This document shows, piece by piece, positions 31,233 to 40,727 of a stretch of 64,000 nt of DNA. Positions within the stretch are counted from its first letter, which is position 1, and the number at the start of each line of letters is the position of its first letter. Made by a program: the position numbers and the translations under genes. The notes under the pieces are model-generated. The model was not told the origin of the DNA, did not search any database, and was given only the letters and a program-made list of their open reading frames with translations. The DNA is from Acinetobacter suaedae (lineage in GTDB: Bacteria > Pseudomonadota > Gammaproteobacteria > Pseudomonadales > Moraxellaceae): contig NZ_CP043909.1 of the NCBI RefSeq assembly GCF_008630915.1, positions 3,038,001 through 3,102,000 of the forward strand, in the 5' to 3' direction.

Positions 31233-31925
31233 TCATGCCTGTCTCCTGATCTGATCTTCTTCAACGAGTTCCACCAAACGATCCACCACCTGTTGCGGTT
31301 GGCAATCGTAAATATTCTCCCCATGATTATAGCCATAGCTGACCACAATACAATCTATACCTGCACGTCGTGCAGCTTCAACATCATTACTTGAATCACC
31401 AATCATTAGTGTTTGTGCGGCAGCAACATTTTGGCTCTGCATACAGTGCAATAATGGCAAGGGATGAGGTTTACGCTCAGGCAAGGTATCACCACCAACC
31501 ACCATCTTAAAATAAGATGAAAGTGATAAAATATCCAAAATACCTCTCGCCAACTGCTCTGGTTTATTGGTCACACATGCCATGATAATCCCATGCGCTT
31601 GACAATAATCCAAGAAAGGTAAAACACCTTCATATACCTGAGTATTGACACATAACTCTTGTGCATAGACATCAACGAATGTGTTTAACAAGAGCGTATG
31701 TTGCTGAGGGCTTGCATCCTCAAATAAATATTTAAGGACTGTTTCACAAAGTTTTGCGGCGCCCTTTCCAACCCATGCTCGTATCTGATCTTCAGTAACT
31801 ACAGGAAAGTGCAATTTTTCCAAACTAATATTCATTGCACGATATAAGTCAGCAGCAGAATCTACAAGTGTTCCATCCAAATCAAACAAGATAAGATCAC
31901 GACGTTGTAACTGTGCAATGGACAT
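31233..31925 (-). CDS. gph: phosphoglycolate phosphatase (HAD family)
   Basis: The product has 230 residues. HAD motif I is DLDGTLVDS, motif II includes CVTNKPEQLA, and motifs III/IV are ERKPHPLPLL and MIGDSSNDVEAARRAG. It removes phosphate from 2-phosphoglycolate made during DNA repair or oxidation. The ATG at 31925, after AGGTGG, is preferred to an in-frame ATG at 31955 whose GAGG sits too close. The gph-trpE order supports the assignment over other HAD phosphatases. Confidence 0.88.
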   Translation of the reverse strand: MSIAQLQRRDLILFDLDGTLVDSAADLYRAMNISLEKLHFPVVTEDQIRAWVGKGAAKLCETVLKYLFEDASPQQHTLLLNTFVDVYAQELCVNTQVYEGVLPFLDYCQAHGIIMACVTNKPEQLARGILDILSLSSYFKMVVGGDTLPERKPHPLPLLHCMQSQNVAAAQTLMIGDSSNDVEAARRAGIDCIVVSYGYNHGENIYDCQPQQVVDRLVELVEEDQIRRQA

Positions 31926-32035
31926 TAAATTTCCACCTATAAAATGAAAAGGCATCCCTCAATAAACACCAACACCATCTGACTAAAGTGTTAATGAAAC
32001 TCGAAGCATGCCTTGATTGTAAAAGCTTAGTGTAA

Positions 32036-32650
32036 TTATTTAAAGAACAACCAAGCGATCACTGCTAAAATGATCAATACAATGAGAGAAATCATACCCA
32101 CTGAAGCATTTTTTTGTTGCTCTTTTTCCTGCGCAACTCGTGACACAGGCTCTGGCATAGGCACTGATTTTGGTTCAGCAGAAACCTCAACCTTCACCCC
32201 TTCAGGGATTGGTGCAGGCTTAGGAATACCCACTTGCTGAGGCATACCATCTCGACTAATTGGAGTTTCAGCTGCCCTTTCTGCAATACTCGGCATCCCT
32301 TGATCTTGTGTAATTGTATTTACAGGTTCCACTTCAATTTCTGGCAATTCAGTTTCTGGAGCAAGAACGCTAAATACAAAACTCGCAAATTGCAAAACAT
32401 CACCGTCATGCAATTCTGTATCTTGAGTGATACGCACATCATTCACAAAAGTACCATTTGATGAGTTCAGATCCTGCACCCACAATTGGTGTTCTTTAAG
32501 CAAAAGAGCAGCATGACGACGCGAAATATCAGCAGATTGCAATAAAATATCAGCCTCTTGATGACGGCCCACCAACATATCACGTTCAATCGTGAGTTCT
32601 TTCCCCGTAAATTCACCTGTAATGGCTTGTAGTTTCCAAGTCATAAACAT
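32036..32650 (-). CDS. FHA-domain protein with C-terminal membrane anchor
   Basis: The product has about 204 residues. A forkhead-associated phosphothreonine-binding domain occupies residues 5-90 (MLVGRHQEADILL, SRRHAALL, DLNSSNGTFVND, LHDGDVLQFA). A Pro/Glu-rich linker follows, and a C-terminal hydrophobic segment (MISLIVLIILAVIAWLFFK) makes it a tail-anchored inner-membrane protein with the FHA domain in the cytoplasm. The start may be ATG 32650 or ATG 32644; AAGGG fits the second slightly better. It follows gspD by 72 bp, so it may be co-transcribed with the secretion genes. Confidence 0.85.
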   Translation of the reverse strand: MFMTWKLQAITGEFTGKELTIERDMLVGRHQEADILLQSADISRRHAALLLKEHQLWVQDLNSSNGTFVNDVRITQDTELHDGDVLQFASFVFSVLAPETELPEIEVEPVNTITQDQGMPSIAERAAETPISRDGMPQQVGIPKPAPIPEGVKVEVSAEPKSVPMPEPVSRVAQEKEQQKNASVGMISLIVLIILAVIAWLFFK

Positions 32651-32722
32651 CAACCCTTATCCTGATTTATTGATTATCGGCTCTTGCAATCATAACATTG
32701 TGACAGAAGTGCGTGTGTGCTT

Positions 32723-34942
32723 CTACTGTGAAGACGCGGGATGCAACGTCGTCGTGGTCACCGTATTCTTACTTCTTTCAACCGCTTTCTTTTGCAAAGG
32801 TGGTTGTGCTGTTGCTACTGGCGTCGTCACTGCAGAGGTCTTTTGCTGTGTCGCCGTTGGAACATTCTGGTATGGTGAATTATTTACCACTGGCTGGGTG
32901 TAAATATCCGAGACATTTTGAGGCAGCTTGGCAAAATTTCCGTTTTTATCCATCGAAAGTTGCAAGCTATATAATTGATTGTAGCGTTGCTGTGATATAC
33001 GACGAATATCATCTGAATCCCCAACAATCGTTGGATGAATAAATACCAAAAGATTGCGCTTATCATTACTACGCGTATCAGCACGGAATAAACGCCCTAA
33101 ATAGGGAATATCCCCCAACACTGGGATACTCTGACGAGTTAGACTTGTATCATCAGAAATCAAACCACCCAAAATCACGGTTTGCCCATGATCAGCCAAT
33201 ACCGAAGTCTTTATCGCCCGCTTACTGGTCACCAAATCCGTTGCCTGCCCTCGATTAGGCTGAACATTTGAAACCTCTTGCTCAACCTCAAGGCGAATCG
33301 ATCCCCCCTCACCAATATGCGGGACAACTTTCAAGGTTATCCCTACATCCTTTCGTTCAACCGTCGTGTACGGGTTTACAGTACTATTCCCCTGTGTTGC
33401 AACAGATCCTGTAACAAAAGGGACATTTTGGCCCACCACAATATAAGCTTCTTCGTTGTCCATTGTGACAATGGATGGGGTCGATAAAAAGTTGGATTTC
33501 GTATTTGCTTTCAGTGCTTGTATCAACGCACCATACGCCCTGCGTGGGTTTTCAAAATTCCCAACACCAATTGAAGCGCCATCCCCTAAAGCCCCTGCAG
33601 CTCCTGCAGCCCCACCAGTTAGATAACCAGCTGCAATTTTGGACAGTCCAGAACCAAGATTTGAAAAATTAACCAGTCCAACACCACTATTTAGATCACC
33701 TAACACCCATTGCACACCAAGTTGCTCTGCATCCCCCCCAACGACCTCGATAATCGCTGCCTCAATCAACACTTGCTGACGACGCGTATCCAGTTGTTGT
33801 ATTGCTGATTCAATCTCACGCATTAATTGTGGATCAGCTTTAACCACCAAGGCATTCTGCGCACCATCAGCAATGATACTCACACCACCGCCATTAAAGC
33901 TGGTCACATCATTTTGGCGATTATTAAAACCACTATTTAGGCTAATCGCTGAGTTTCCTGATGCACTATTGGATGAGCTACTACTGTTTTGATTATTTGA
34001 AATAAGATTGCTAATCGCATTGGAACTATTGTTATTAGATGTTGATGAAGATGTAACTGATTGGCCAGTCACTAAACCTTGTAAAATTTCAGCTAAATTT
34101 TTTGCACTTGCATATTTCAAGCGAAATACTTTTAATCCCCCCAGACGATCTGCTGACGGCACATCCACCATTTCGATGATTTGACGTAACCGCTTACGTG
34201 AATCAGGATCACCTTTGATCAAAATACGATTGGTACGATTATCCGCAACAATACGTACACGAGACCCCATCAAATCTTTAGATGATCCCGTCCCACTCAT
34301 TGTCTCAAGTAATGTAATCACTTCCTCAGCTTGACTCGACTGCAACGTAATCGCTTCAATATCATTCTGCCCTGTCCCATCCAAATTACGGACAATATTC
34401 TCAAGCTGATAGATATTTGCTGCTCGGTCAGAAACAATAAGTGCATTGGTCCCTGCCACTGCTGCCAGATGTGCAAACTGTGGCATCAATGGACGTAAAG
34501 CAGGTACAAGATCATTTGGATTGGTATTTTGCAGCCAAATAACACGGGTTACGATTTGATCTCCACCCGCACGATTTCGCGCATCATAAGGAATGCCTGC
34601 ATTTTTCACATTACTATCAGGCACCAAGCGAATCGTATTTCCTGATGGCAATGCCACTACACCATTCACACTTAAAACACCTAAAAAGAGATCATAGACC
34701 TCATCTTTATTCAGCGGTTTGTTTGAAATAACGGTCACATTACCGCGGACCCGAGGGTCAACCGCAAAATTCTTACCCGTAATATCAGCAACTTCATTAA
34801 TAAATGCTGCTAAATCGGCATCACGTAGATTGATCTTCCATGTCTGTGCTTGTACATGGGTACTGATTGTCGCAACTATTGGTGCTGCGGCAAGTAATGC
34901 CCAAAGTGGACGCTGATGATTCAAAAAAGCCATAACCTGCAC
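32723..34942 (-). CDS. gspD: type II secretion secretin GspD
   Basis: This 739-residue protein forms the outer-membrane multimeric channel of type II secretion. It has a signal peptide (cleavage about VQA|QT), the N0 domain (WKINLRDADLAAFINEVADI), and N1-N3 repeats (NRILIKGDPDSRKRLRQIIE and KVFRLKYASAKNLAEIL). A long Ser/Asn-rich loop lies in N3 (about residues 295-345). The secretin core has VPFVTGS and LGDIPYLGRLFR. The start is GTG 34942, preceded by AGGA with good spacing; ATG 34933 is the alternative. The C-terminal tail is Thr/Lys-rich, where a pilotin could bind. Confidence 0.95.
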   Translation of the reverse strand: MQVMAFLNHQRPLWALLAAAPIVATISTHVQAQTWKINLRDADLAAFINEVADITGKNFAVDPRVRGNVTVISNKPLNKDEVYDLFLGVLSVNGVVALPSGNTIRLVPDSNVKNAGIPYDARNRAGGDQIVTRVIWLQNTNPNDLVPALRPLMPQFAHLAAVAGTNALIVSDRAANIYQLENIVRNLDGTGQNDIEAITLQSSQAEEVITLLETMSGTGSSKDLMGSRVRIVADNRTNRILIKGDPDSRKRLRQIIEMVDVPSADRLGGLKVFRLKYASAKNLAEILQGLVTGQSVTSSSTSNNNSSNAISNLISNNQNSSSSSNSASGNSAISLNSGFNNRQNDVTSFNGGGVSIIADGAQNALVVKADPQLMREIESAIQQLDTRRQQVLIEAAIIEVVGGDAEQLGVQWVLGDLNSGVGLVNFSNLGSGLSKIAAGYLTGGAAGAAGALGDGASIGVGNFENPRRAYGALIQALKANTKSNFLSTPSIVTMDNEEAYIVVGQNVPFVTGSVATQGNSTVNPYTTVERKDVGITLKVVPHIGEGGSIRLEVEQEVSNVQPNRGQATDLVTSKRAIKTSVLADHGQTVILGGLISDDTSLTRQSIPVLGDIPYLGRLFRADTRSNDKRNLLVFIHPTIVGDSDDIRRISQQRYNQLYSLQLSMDKNGNFAKLPQNVSDIYTQPVVNNSPYQNVPTATQQKTSAVTTPVATAQPPLQKKAVERSKNTVTTTTLHPASSQ

Positions 34943-34974
34943 TTATTCCTAACTATTGTGATGATGTGTGATCA

Positions 34975-35814
34975 CTAAAAACTCTGTTGAATGGTCATCA
35001 CTTGATCACCACGTTTTATTTCTATTTTGGCATGCCCTTGACGACGCACTTGCTCTAATAATTGTACTTCACTCAATCCTTGCCCAACCGTTTGGCCATT
35101 GATCGATAGAATACGATCACCTGAGCGCAAACCCAATGTATTTTTAAGGCCAGTGGGTGTTTGATCTGTGATTTCATAGCCATCCGCACCACCACTCACT
35201 CCCATATTCTTCAGATATTGCTCACGATTATCCTGCATTTGTTGAATTGCCTGCCCCAAAGCAGACTGAGGTGAATTTTGAACAGGTTCTGGCATATGGG
35301 CCGGCGGTGGTTGATTATTACGATTATTGATTGGTTCTATAGGCTGATATAAACCTTTTTCCAATCCCTTAAATGTCACTTCGCGTGTTGCACCATTACC
35401 TTGTTTCAACACCACACGATCCCAATACACTTCCGCAAGTTGATATGAGGTTGAACCTAAGGTTTCACCTACTCGATAACGCTCAGCAGTATCATTTAAT
35501 TTAATTACAGCAGAAGATAATGAATTGGACGAACCAAGTAATACCCCCTGCAACTCCAAATTAACATTATCCTGTACTGCACTCGCGGCTGGCTCATTAA
35601 ATAAAGCAAATGAACTGATATTAGGAACTTGAGCCTGTTGTGAACCTAGCTCAACCCGATCAAATTGCATCGCTTGAGGGGGAGCAACTACCAACCAAAA
35701 AAACGAAGCGAGCTTCCAGCACAGCCATAACAGCAAGATTGCCAAAATCAACGGACTGAGCTTATCGAGCTTTTGCCAATCTAACTGTTGTATTTTTTGT
35801 ATCAATGCGTCCAT
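34975..35814 (-). CDS. gspC: type II secretion protein GspC
   Basis: The product has 279 residues. A short cytoplasmic N-terminus and one transmembrane segment (about residues 20-45) are followed by the HR domain (about 75-150, LQGVLLGSSNSLSSAVIKL). A Pro/Gln linker and a C-terminal PDZ domain follow (GLRSGDRILSINGQTVGQ). It links the inner-membrane platform to GspD. ATG 35814 overlaps the gspN stop as TGATG, with AAGGTGG six bases upstream. Confidence 0.93.
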   Translation of the reverse strand: MDALIQKIQQLDWQKLDKLSPLILAILLLWLCWKLASFFWLVVAPPQAMQFDRVELGSQQAQVPNISSFALFNEPAASAVQDNVNLELQGVLLGSSNSLSSAVIKLNDTAERYRVGETLGSTSYQLAEVYWDRVVLKQGNGATREVTFKGLEKGLYQPIEPINNRNNQPPPAHMPEPVQNSPQSALGQAIQQMQDNREQYLKNMGVSGGADGYEITDQTPTGLKNTLGLRSGDRILSINGQTVGQGLSEVQLLEQVRRQGHAKIEIKRGDQVMTIQQSF

Positions 35815-36557
35815 CACATTCCACCTTGTAGCAATGGCTGACGTGAACTAATCACATAAGTGTCCAGCCCTGCCTTACCCTGATAAGATGGAACGTTTAA
35901 AAGCATTCGCTGTGTGAGTTGTACATCAAGCATCAGATTGGCATCTAAACTTATATTTGCCATTTTTTGACTACGCTGATCACGTATATCCAGTTGTAAT
36001 TGTCCATTGGCATCTTTTAATGCAGCAATTAAAGATGGCATTGTCATGCGTTCTTGACGCTGACCAAAGGTATATGTCAATTCGCCACCACCCCAATTTA
36101 ATTGCCCATCTGCCGAACTAAAACCTTTTTCATCGTGATAATGGAGCTGTACATCCTTGAGTTGAATTGCATTTTCAGGCCATTGCCAATTAGCAAAATA
36201 CTTTAGGGTCTCAGGTGCAACTTGACCTTGTAACCCCTTAACAATGATTTTCTTTCCAAAACTATAAGCAAACACACCATTAAAGTGTGTATTACCACTA
36301 TGAATATCTAAATCAGCCCCCAAACGCAACAGCAACAAATCTAAAGGTCGTGTCCTCCAATGCACAGAACCTCGCAACTGCCCACGTTGCCAGTCTGCTT
36401 GTCCCTGCCAAATATTGCCACTAACATTATGTAGTAATTGATTATCTTTAGAAAATTTAGCAATAAGCCATGTTGCTGGAATCTGTAAAATAATAAAAAT
36501 TAAAAATGCAAAAATGGCGAATAGCCACCATCTCCATTGTTTGGTATTTTTCTTCAT
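35814..36557 (-). CDS. gspN: type II secretion protein GspN
   Basis: This 247-residue bitopic inner-membrane protein has an N-terminal transmembrane helix (about residues 10-30) and a periplasmic beta-rich domain with NIWQGQADW and GSVHWRTRPLDLLLLRLGADL, typical of GspN. The ATG at 36557, behind AAGGG, is preferred to ATG 36590. It starts a compact gspN-gspC-gspD cluster; other gsp genes are absent here, consistent with the dispersed type II genes of Acinetobacter. Confidence 0.88.
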   Translation of the reverse strand: MKKNTKQWRWWLFAIFAFLIFIILQIPATWLIAKFSKDNQLLHNVSGNIWQGQADWQRGQLRGSVHWRTRPLDLLLLRLGADLDIHSGNTHFNGVFAYSFGKKIIVKGLQGQVAPETLKYFANWQWPENAIQLKDVQLHYHDEKGFSSADGQLNWGGGELTYTFGQRQERMTMPSLIAALKDANGQLQLDIRDQRSQKMANISLDANLMLDVQLTQRMLLNVPSYQGKAGLDTYVISSRQPLLQGGM

Positions 36558-36652
36558 TCCACCCTTACCAACATCGCTAACATCATCCATTTAAAATTCT
36601 TTCTCTGAATGACATTATGCATAATTTTTCAACATCGCCAATTCTCTCATAT

Positions 36653-36684
36653 AAAAAAACCAAGCTTTTGAGCTTGGTTTTTTA
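36653..36684. terminator. terminator of the H-NS-like gene
   Basis: AACCAAGCT / AGCTTGGTT with a TTTG loop is flanked by A- and T-runs. It lies between the H-NS-like gene and gspN, both on the minus strand, and separates the two transcripts. Confidence 0.88.
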
Positions 36685-36731
36685 TAAAGGATAAAGTCAT
36701 GGTATGACAAAACGATGACTTTTAAACTTGC

Positions 36732-37058
36732 TTAGATTAAGAAATCTTCAAGTTTTGCACCTTTTTCCAACTCCGCAACTAACCAACGCGGTTGTTTACC
36801 ACGACCAGTCCAAGTTTCTGCAGTATTATTTTTATTACGGTAACGTGGCTCTACAGCTTTACGCGTTGTCTTTTTACGCTTTTGCTCACCTATAGCCAAT
36901 AATTCTTCAACACTTAAACCAATACCATCCGCAATTGCAATGATTTGATTATATGCATCTTCAATTGCTTGGTCTTTTTTACTTTCAATTAAAGCTTCTG
37001 CTTCTGCTTGCAAACGCTTTAAATCTTCAACTGATAAATCACTAATGTCTGGTTTCAT
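36732..37058 (-). CDS. hns: H-NS-family nucleoid-associated protein
   Basis: The product has 108 residues. The N-terminal half is a helical oligomerisation region (LSVEDLKRLQAEAEALIESK). A basic linker (RKKTTRK) and the DNA-binding motif AETWTGRGKQPRWLVAELEK follow, matching the H-NS TWTGxGRxP loop that enters AT-rich minor grooves. ATG 37058, with GGAG eight bases upstream, is preferred to GTG 37067. It silences AT-rich and horizontally acquired genes in relatives; a global role here is inferred. Confidence 0.92.
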   Translation of the reverse strand: MKPDISDLSVEDLKRLQAEAEALIESKKDQAIEDAYNQIIAIADGIGLSVEELLAIGEQKRKKTTRKAVEPRYRNKNNTAETWTGRGKQPRWLVAELEKGAKLEDFLI

Positions 37059-37484
37059 CCGAACCACTCCAAATCAATAAGAAAATATTTCACGCAAAAA
37101 ATAAAAAAATGAACTTCTAAATTCAGCTCAATATTAATTTATATGCAATTCATTAATCAATATAAGAATAGTTGAATTAATCGTACTATAACAAAAAAAA
37201 TGCTTTTTATTTACAATAAACCTTAAAACATAAACTCAGAATAAAATATTTATTTATCTATTTTAATTTTAATCAATTCAAAACAGAGCCTAACACTAAT
37301 GATGACAGCTTCAGAAAAAACACTTTTGACATTTTTTATCTAATGAAACTTTACACCCCCAGAAACAACAGACCTCTTTTATGAATATATTCCATTACAC
37401 AAAACAAGGAAGCATTACAGAAAATAGTAATAATTAAAGCCTGTCTCTTAAATATGAATATCAGACATAATTGTCTTTACGAGA
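37059..37484. other. AT-rich region upstream of the H-NS-like gene
   Basis: About 426 bp with long A/T tracts and no supportable gene. Curved A-tract DNA before an H-NS gene would suit autoregulation, but this is only an expectation. Confidence 0.45.
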
Positions 37485-37934
37485 TTAACCTAACATTAAA
37501 TCATGTCCCACATTCTTTTCTAACTGAATGATCTTTTCTTTAATATTCTCAGGAATATTTGATTTCTTTGCGCTCGCCTTATCAACACAAACCATCACAG
37601 CATCCCCAGTTGCAATAATTTGTTTTTGCTGTTCACTCCACAACACATATTGCATTCTAAATGCACTATTTCGGACCTCTTCAATACGTGCACCAACATG
37701 CAACACATCTGGGTAAAATACCGGACTTAAATATTTACACTGACTGGATGCGACTACGGTCAATATATCTTGCTCGAATATATTTAACGCCATCAAATAT
37801 GCAATACGAGCACTTTCCATATAACGATAATATTGCACATTATTTACATGGCCAAATGCATCCATATCCCCCCAAGCGACGCTTTGCTTATGCACGACAG
37901 AATAGACAGACAACTCATTCATATTTTCACTCAT
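37485..37934 (-). CDS. 4HBT-family acyl-CoA thioesterase (YbgC-like)
   Basis: This 149-residue hotdog enzyme has the 4-hydroxybenzoyl-CoA thioesterase motif WGDMDAFGHVNNVQYYRYME, whose Asp is the likely catalytic residue, and FRMQYVLWSEQQ in the central strands. It is cytoplasmic. Its start overlaps the hemY stop (ATGA), so it is translationally coupled at the end of the hem operon. The acyl substrate is not evident. Confidence 0.88.
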   Translation of the reverse strand: MSENMNELSVYSVVHKQSVAWGDMDAFGHVNNVQYYRYMESARIAYLMALNIFEQDILTVVASSQCKYLSPVFYPDVLHVGARIEEVRNSAFRMQYVLWSEQQKQIIATGDAVMVCVDKASAKKSNIPENIKEKIIQLEKNVGHDLMLG

Positions 37935-39124
37935 AACTTAAAGTTCAGAAAATTAACATCATTTTCAAATATTAAATTCAACTGTTTGATTAAATCCAGA
38001 TTATCACCAAGAACTGACTTAATTCTTAAATAGCTCATCAATATATTATCAGGATATAAAGTTAATAACTGCTCTGCTTCCTGTTGGCGATCTGTCGCCA
38101 TATAAATATGCCATTTAGCAAAACTTAACATTGGTACGCCAGCATAACGCTGTTCAAATAGCAAAATACGCTGCTCTACATCAGCATAATCTGGAATCTG
38201 TTTAAGCAATTGCTGCTGAAACCAAAGATAAAATACTTCTGGATCAAAATGCTCTTGTAACAAATGCAGAGCCAACTGCTCATGTTGTATGCTCATCTCA
38301 GGCATCCGAGCCAATAATTTAAGCCACAGCACCTTACTCGTATATGGACGAGTCTGTATTTCATTCTGCAAGGCTAAATAACGCTGTTGCAATGCCGCTA
38401 AATCATCCACGGATGCCTGATCAAACTTAATCAGCAATTGCTGCAACCATAAGTCTCGATGCTCAGCATCGAGCAAACCATATTGGGTTGCTTGTAGAAA
38501 TAACCACGGACGTTGTAATGCCAATTTTCCCCATAAAGCCGTGATACGCTGTTGATATGCCGTTTCGATTTGAAGCAACCAAGGAGATAGTTGATGTTGA
38601 GTCAAAAACTCTAAATGCGTGAGTGCTTTTTCTTCTTGTTGTTGCGCTAGAAAAATATCTATACGTTGCAATTCTGCCAATTCAAATGCGACCGGCGCCG
38701 ATTGCTCCAAGTGCTGCAAAGCTGCGTCATAATTCCCATTTTTATAATCAAACTGGGCGGCAACAATGTGGTTTAACAAGCCTGATTGGGTATAAACACG
38801 CTCAATAAAAACTTGTTGGTCTGTGGCCGCATCCAACAACCAAACAACACCTAACTGCTCATAAGGGTGCAAATCCTTAAAATGGAGTGCTATTTCTTTT
38901 TTTCGTTGTTCACGCACTACATAACGCTTACTCAACAACCAAAGCAATTGAACCAAAAAACTCACAATAATAAAAAATGCAATTAGGCCCCAAACACTAC
39001 TTTGCAATTGCCAATCACGCCAATATATGTAGACATAACCATGCCCATAGCCGTAACTCAATACTGCAAAAATTGCGAATAAAAACAAGCTAATCAACAC
39101 ATAACGAAGCGACAAATGTTTCAT
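37931..39124 (-). CDS. hemY: HemY, inner-membrane TPR-like protein of the heme operon
   Basis: The product has 397 residues. Two N-terminal transmembrane helices (about 8-30 and 42-65) are followed by a Gln/Leu-rich helical domain of TPR-like repeats (QFDYKNGNYDAALQHLEQSA). This HemY is the proteobacterial membrane protein next to hemX, not the Bacillus protoporphyrinogen oxidase. Its role in heme synthesis is unresolved in the literature. It starts 5 bp after hemX. Confidence 0.88.
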   Translation of the reverse strand: MKHLSLRYVLISLFLFAIFAVLSYGYGHGYVYIYWRDWQLQSSVWGLIAFFIIVSFLVQLLWLLSKRYVVREQRKKEIALHFKDLHPYEQLGVVWLLDAATDQQVFIERVYTQSGLLNHIVAAQFDYKNGNYDAALQHLEQSAPVAFELAELQRIDIFLAQQQEEKALTHLEFLTQHQLSPWLLQIETAYQQRITALWGKLALQRPWLFLQATQYGLLDAEHRDLWLQQLLIKFDQASVDDLAALQQRYLALQNEIQTRPYTSKVLWLKLLARMPEMSIQHEQLALHLLQEHFDPEVFYLWFQQQLLKQIPDYADVEQRILLFEQRYAGVPMLSFAKWHIYMATDRQQEAEQLLTLYPDNILMSYLRIKSVLGDNLDLIKQLNLIFENDVNFLNFKL

Positions 39125-39129
39125 TATGC

Positions 39130-39954
39130 CTACCCCACTAAACCGAGTGTAATCAGTTTTGGCGTTGCGACTGTTGGTAAATGCAAAATCTTATCTAGAC
39201 GTCGAGTCATCTGTTGACTATTTTGATCTGGCAATTCGCCCAATAACTGAATCACTTCTTGGATAGATTTTCGATATTCAGCTTGCTGTCCTCGATGTAA
39301 AGCATCTGAAGCAAGCAACATTCTGAGCTGCGCCTCTTTTAAAGTAAGATTACGATGCACCAGATCAGGTGGATTACGCTGAACTTTTTCCAAATTAAAC
39401 CAATGGCGCCATATTGATCCCTCTCTTTTTTCAACTTTTAACCGAGGGTTCTGTATTTCATTTTGAATTCGTTGATCGATTTCTTGTAATAAAACCTCAA
39501 ATTGCTGTTGCTGCTGTGTTTGAGTCAAAACAAACTGCTGAATAGACTGTTTATCTTGCTCAATCGCTTTGAGCAAACTTTGCTGTAATGCAGGCGCCAA
39601 GCTTGATTGAAGTACTTGCTGCTGGACTTGGGTTAGATGCTCTAAGGCATAAATAAATTGTTGTTGGTCTAAAGCAAACTGAACCAATTGCAACTGTTGT
39701 TGGATCAAAATCACAGGTGCCACACCTGTGATCACCATTGGCGTCATATTTAAACCAGCAGGTGCTGGGGTACTACTTTGTAACTGACGTTGTAAAGCAA
39801 CTAGCTGATCATTCAATAAAGCATATCGTTGTTCAGTTTGCGCAAGCTGTTGTTGTAGCTGAGGAATCGTCTGGGCATTTTGAGCCATATCATAACTAAG
39901 CTTAACCAACCACACTAAGCCAAGTAATAATATTAAATAGACAATTTTTCTCAT
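39130..39954 (-). CDS. hemX: HemX-like membrane protein
   Basis: The product has 274 residues. One N-terminal transmembrane helix (RKIVYLILLLGLVWLVKLSY) is followed by a long Gln-rich coiled coil, then the HemX domain (WRHWFNLEKV, LRMLLASDALHRGQQAEYRKS). It is sometimes annotated as uroporphyrin-III C-methyltransferase, but the methyltransferase fold is not visible. ATG 39954 overlaps the hemD stop (ATGA). Confidence 0.85.
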   Translation of the reverse strand: MRKIVYLILLLGLVWLVKLSYDMAQNAQTIPQLQQQLAQTEQRYALLNDQLVALQRQLQSSTPAPAGLNMTPMVITGVAPVILIQQQLQLVQFALDQQQFIYALEHLTQVQQQVLQSSLAPALQQSLLKAIEQDKQSIQQFVLTQTQQQQQFEVLLQEIDQRIQNEIQNPRLKVEKREGSIWRHWFNLEKVQRNPPDLVHRNLTLKEAQLRMLLASDALHRGQQAEYRKSIQEVIQLLGELPDQNSQQMTRRLDKILHLPTVATPKLITLGLVG

Positions 39955-40727
39955 ACCACCCCCCGCCAATTACTCATGCGTTGAATAATCTCCGATGCAG
40001 ATAAATTTTCAAGCTGAATAATGTTAATTGCCCCCTCTAAATCATGCTGTGTCTGATTTAAAATCGTCATTAAACGCTCACCTAGCACCAAATAGATCCA
40101 TGTCCGTTTACAAGGATTTTGTGCGCAGAGTTGAAGCCAATTCTGCCAGCTCGCCTCACTACTAATCAGTACAGCTACAGGCTGATCAGATTTCATTCTC
40201 TCTAATAATTGAGGAAACTTGATAAAACTTTCCTGTGGACACTGTCGACGATAAAGTACAAAGTTCGCAATCGTAACGCCTTTCTGTTGCAATTGCTGCA
40301 TCATAAATTGACGCCCACCTAATCCTCGCCAAAAAGCAATTTTCTGTAAATTTTTCTGTTGTTTTAAAAGAGGAAGATCCAACATACCTTCAGAGCTTTC
40401 CACCGCAGGCACATCACTTTGAATACCAAACTGGGCCAACGCTTTGGCTGTTGCCTGACCTACCGCAATCCAGCGAATATGGGTAAGCTGATGTAATGCA
40501 ATACCAGCCAAATCTAAATAACGCATCCCAATATCAACAGCTGTTGGACTAACAGCAACAATGACCTGAACCTGATCCAGTTGTTGATATAATTGCTGTA
40601 GAGCCTCAGAAAAAGGCTCAGCAATTAGCTCCAGTAATGGCAAGCATTCAACTTCATAGCCCGCCCCCTGCATCGCTTGAGTAAGGCGATCTGCACGATC
40701 TTTTGGGCGTGTATTGATGAATCGCAT
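39951..40727 (-). CDS. hemD: uroporphyrinogen-III synthase
   Basis: This 258-residue enzyme cyclises hydroxymethylbilane to uroporphyrinogen III. The N-terminus [19 protein letters not shown], the central VAVSPTAVDIGMRYL and WIAVGQATAKAL match HemD. The family is weakly conserved, but the position between hemC and hemX makes the call firm. Its ATG shares one base with the hemC stop (TAATG). Confidence 0.93.
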   Translation of the reverse strand: MRFINTRPKDRADRLTQAMQGAGYEVECLPLLELIAEPFSEALQQLYQQLDQVQVIVAVSPTAVDIGMRYLDLAGIALHQLTHIRWIAVGQATAKALAQFGIQSDVPAVESSEGMLDLPLLKQQKNLQKIAFWRGLGGRQFMMQQLQQKGVTIANFVLYRRQCPQESFIKFPQLLERMKSDQPVAVLISSEASWQNWLQLCAQNPCKRTWIYLVLGERLMTILNQTQHDLEGAINIIQLENLSASEIIQRMSNWRGVV

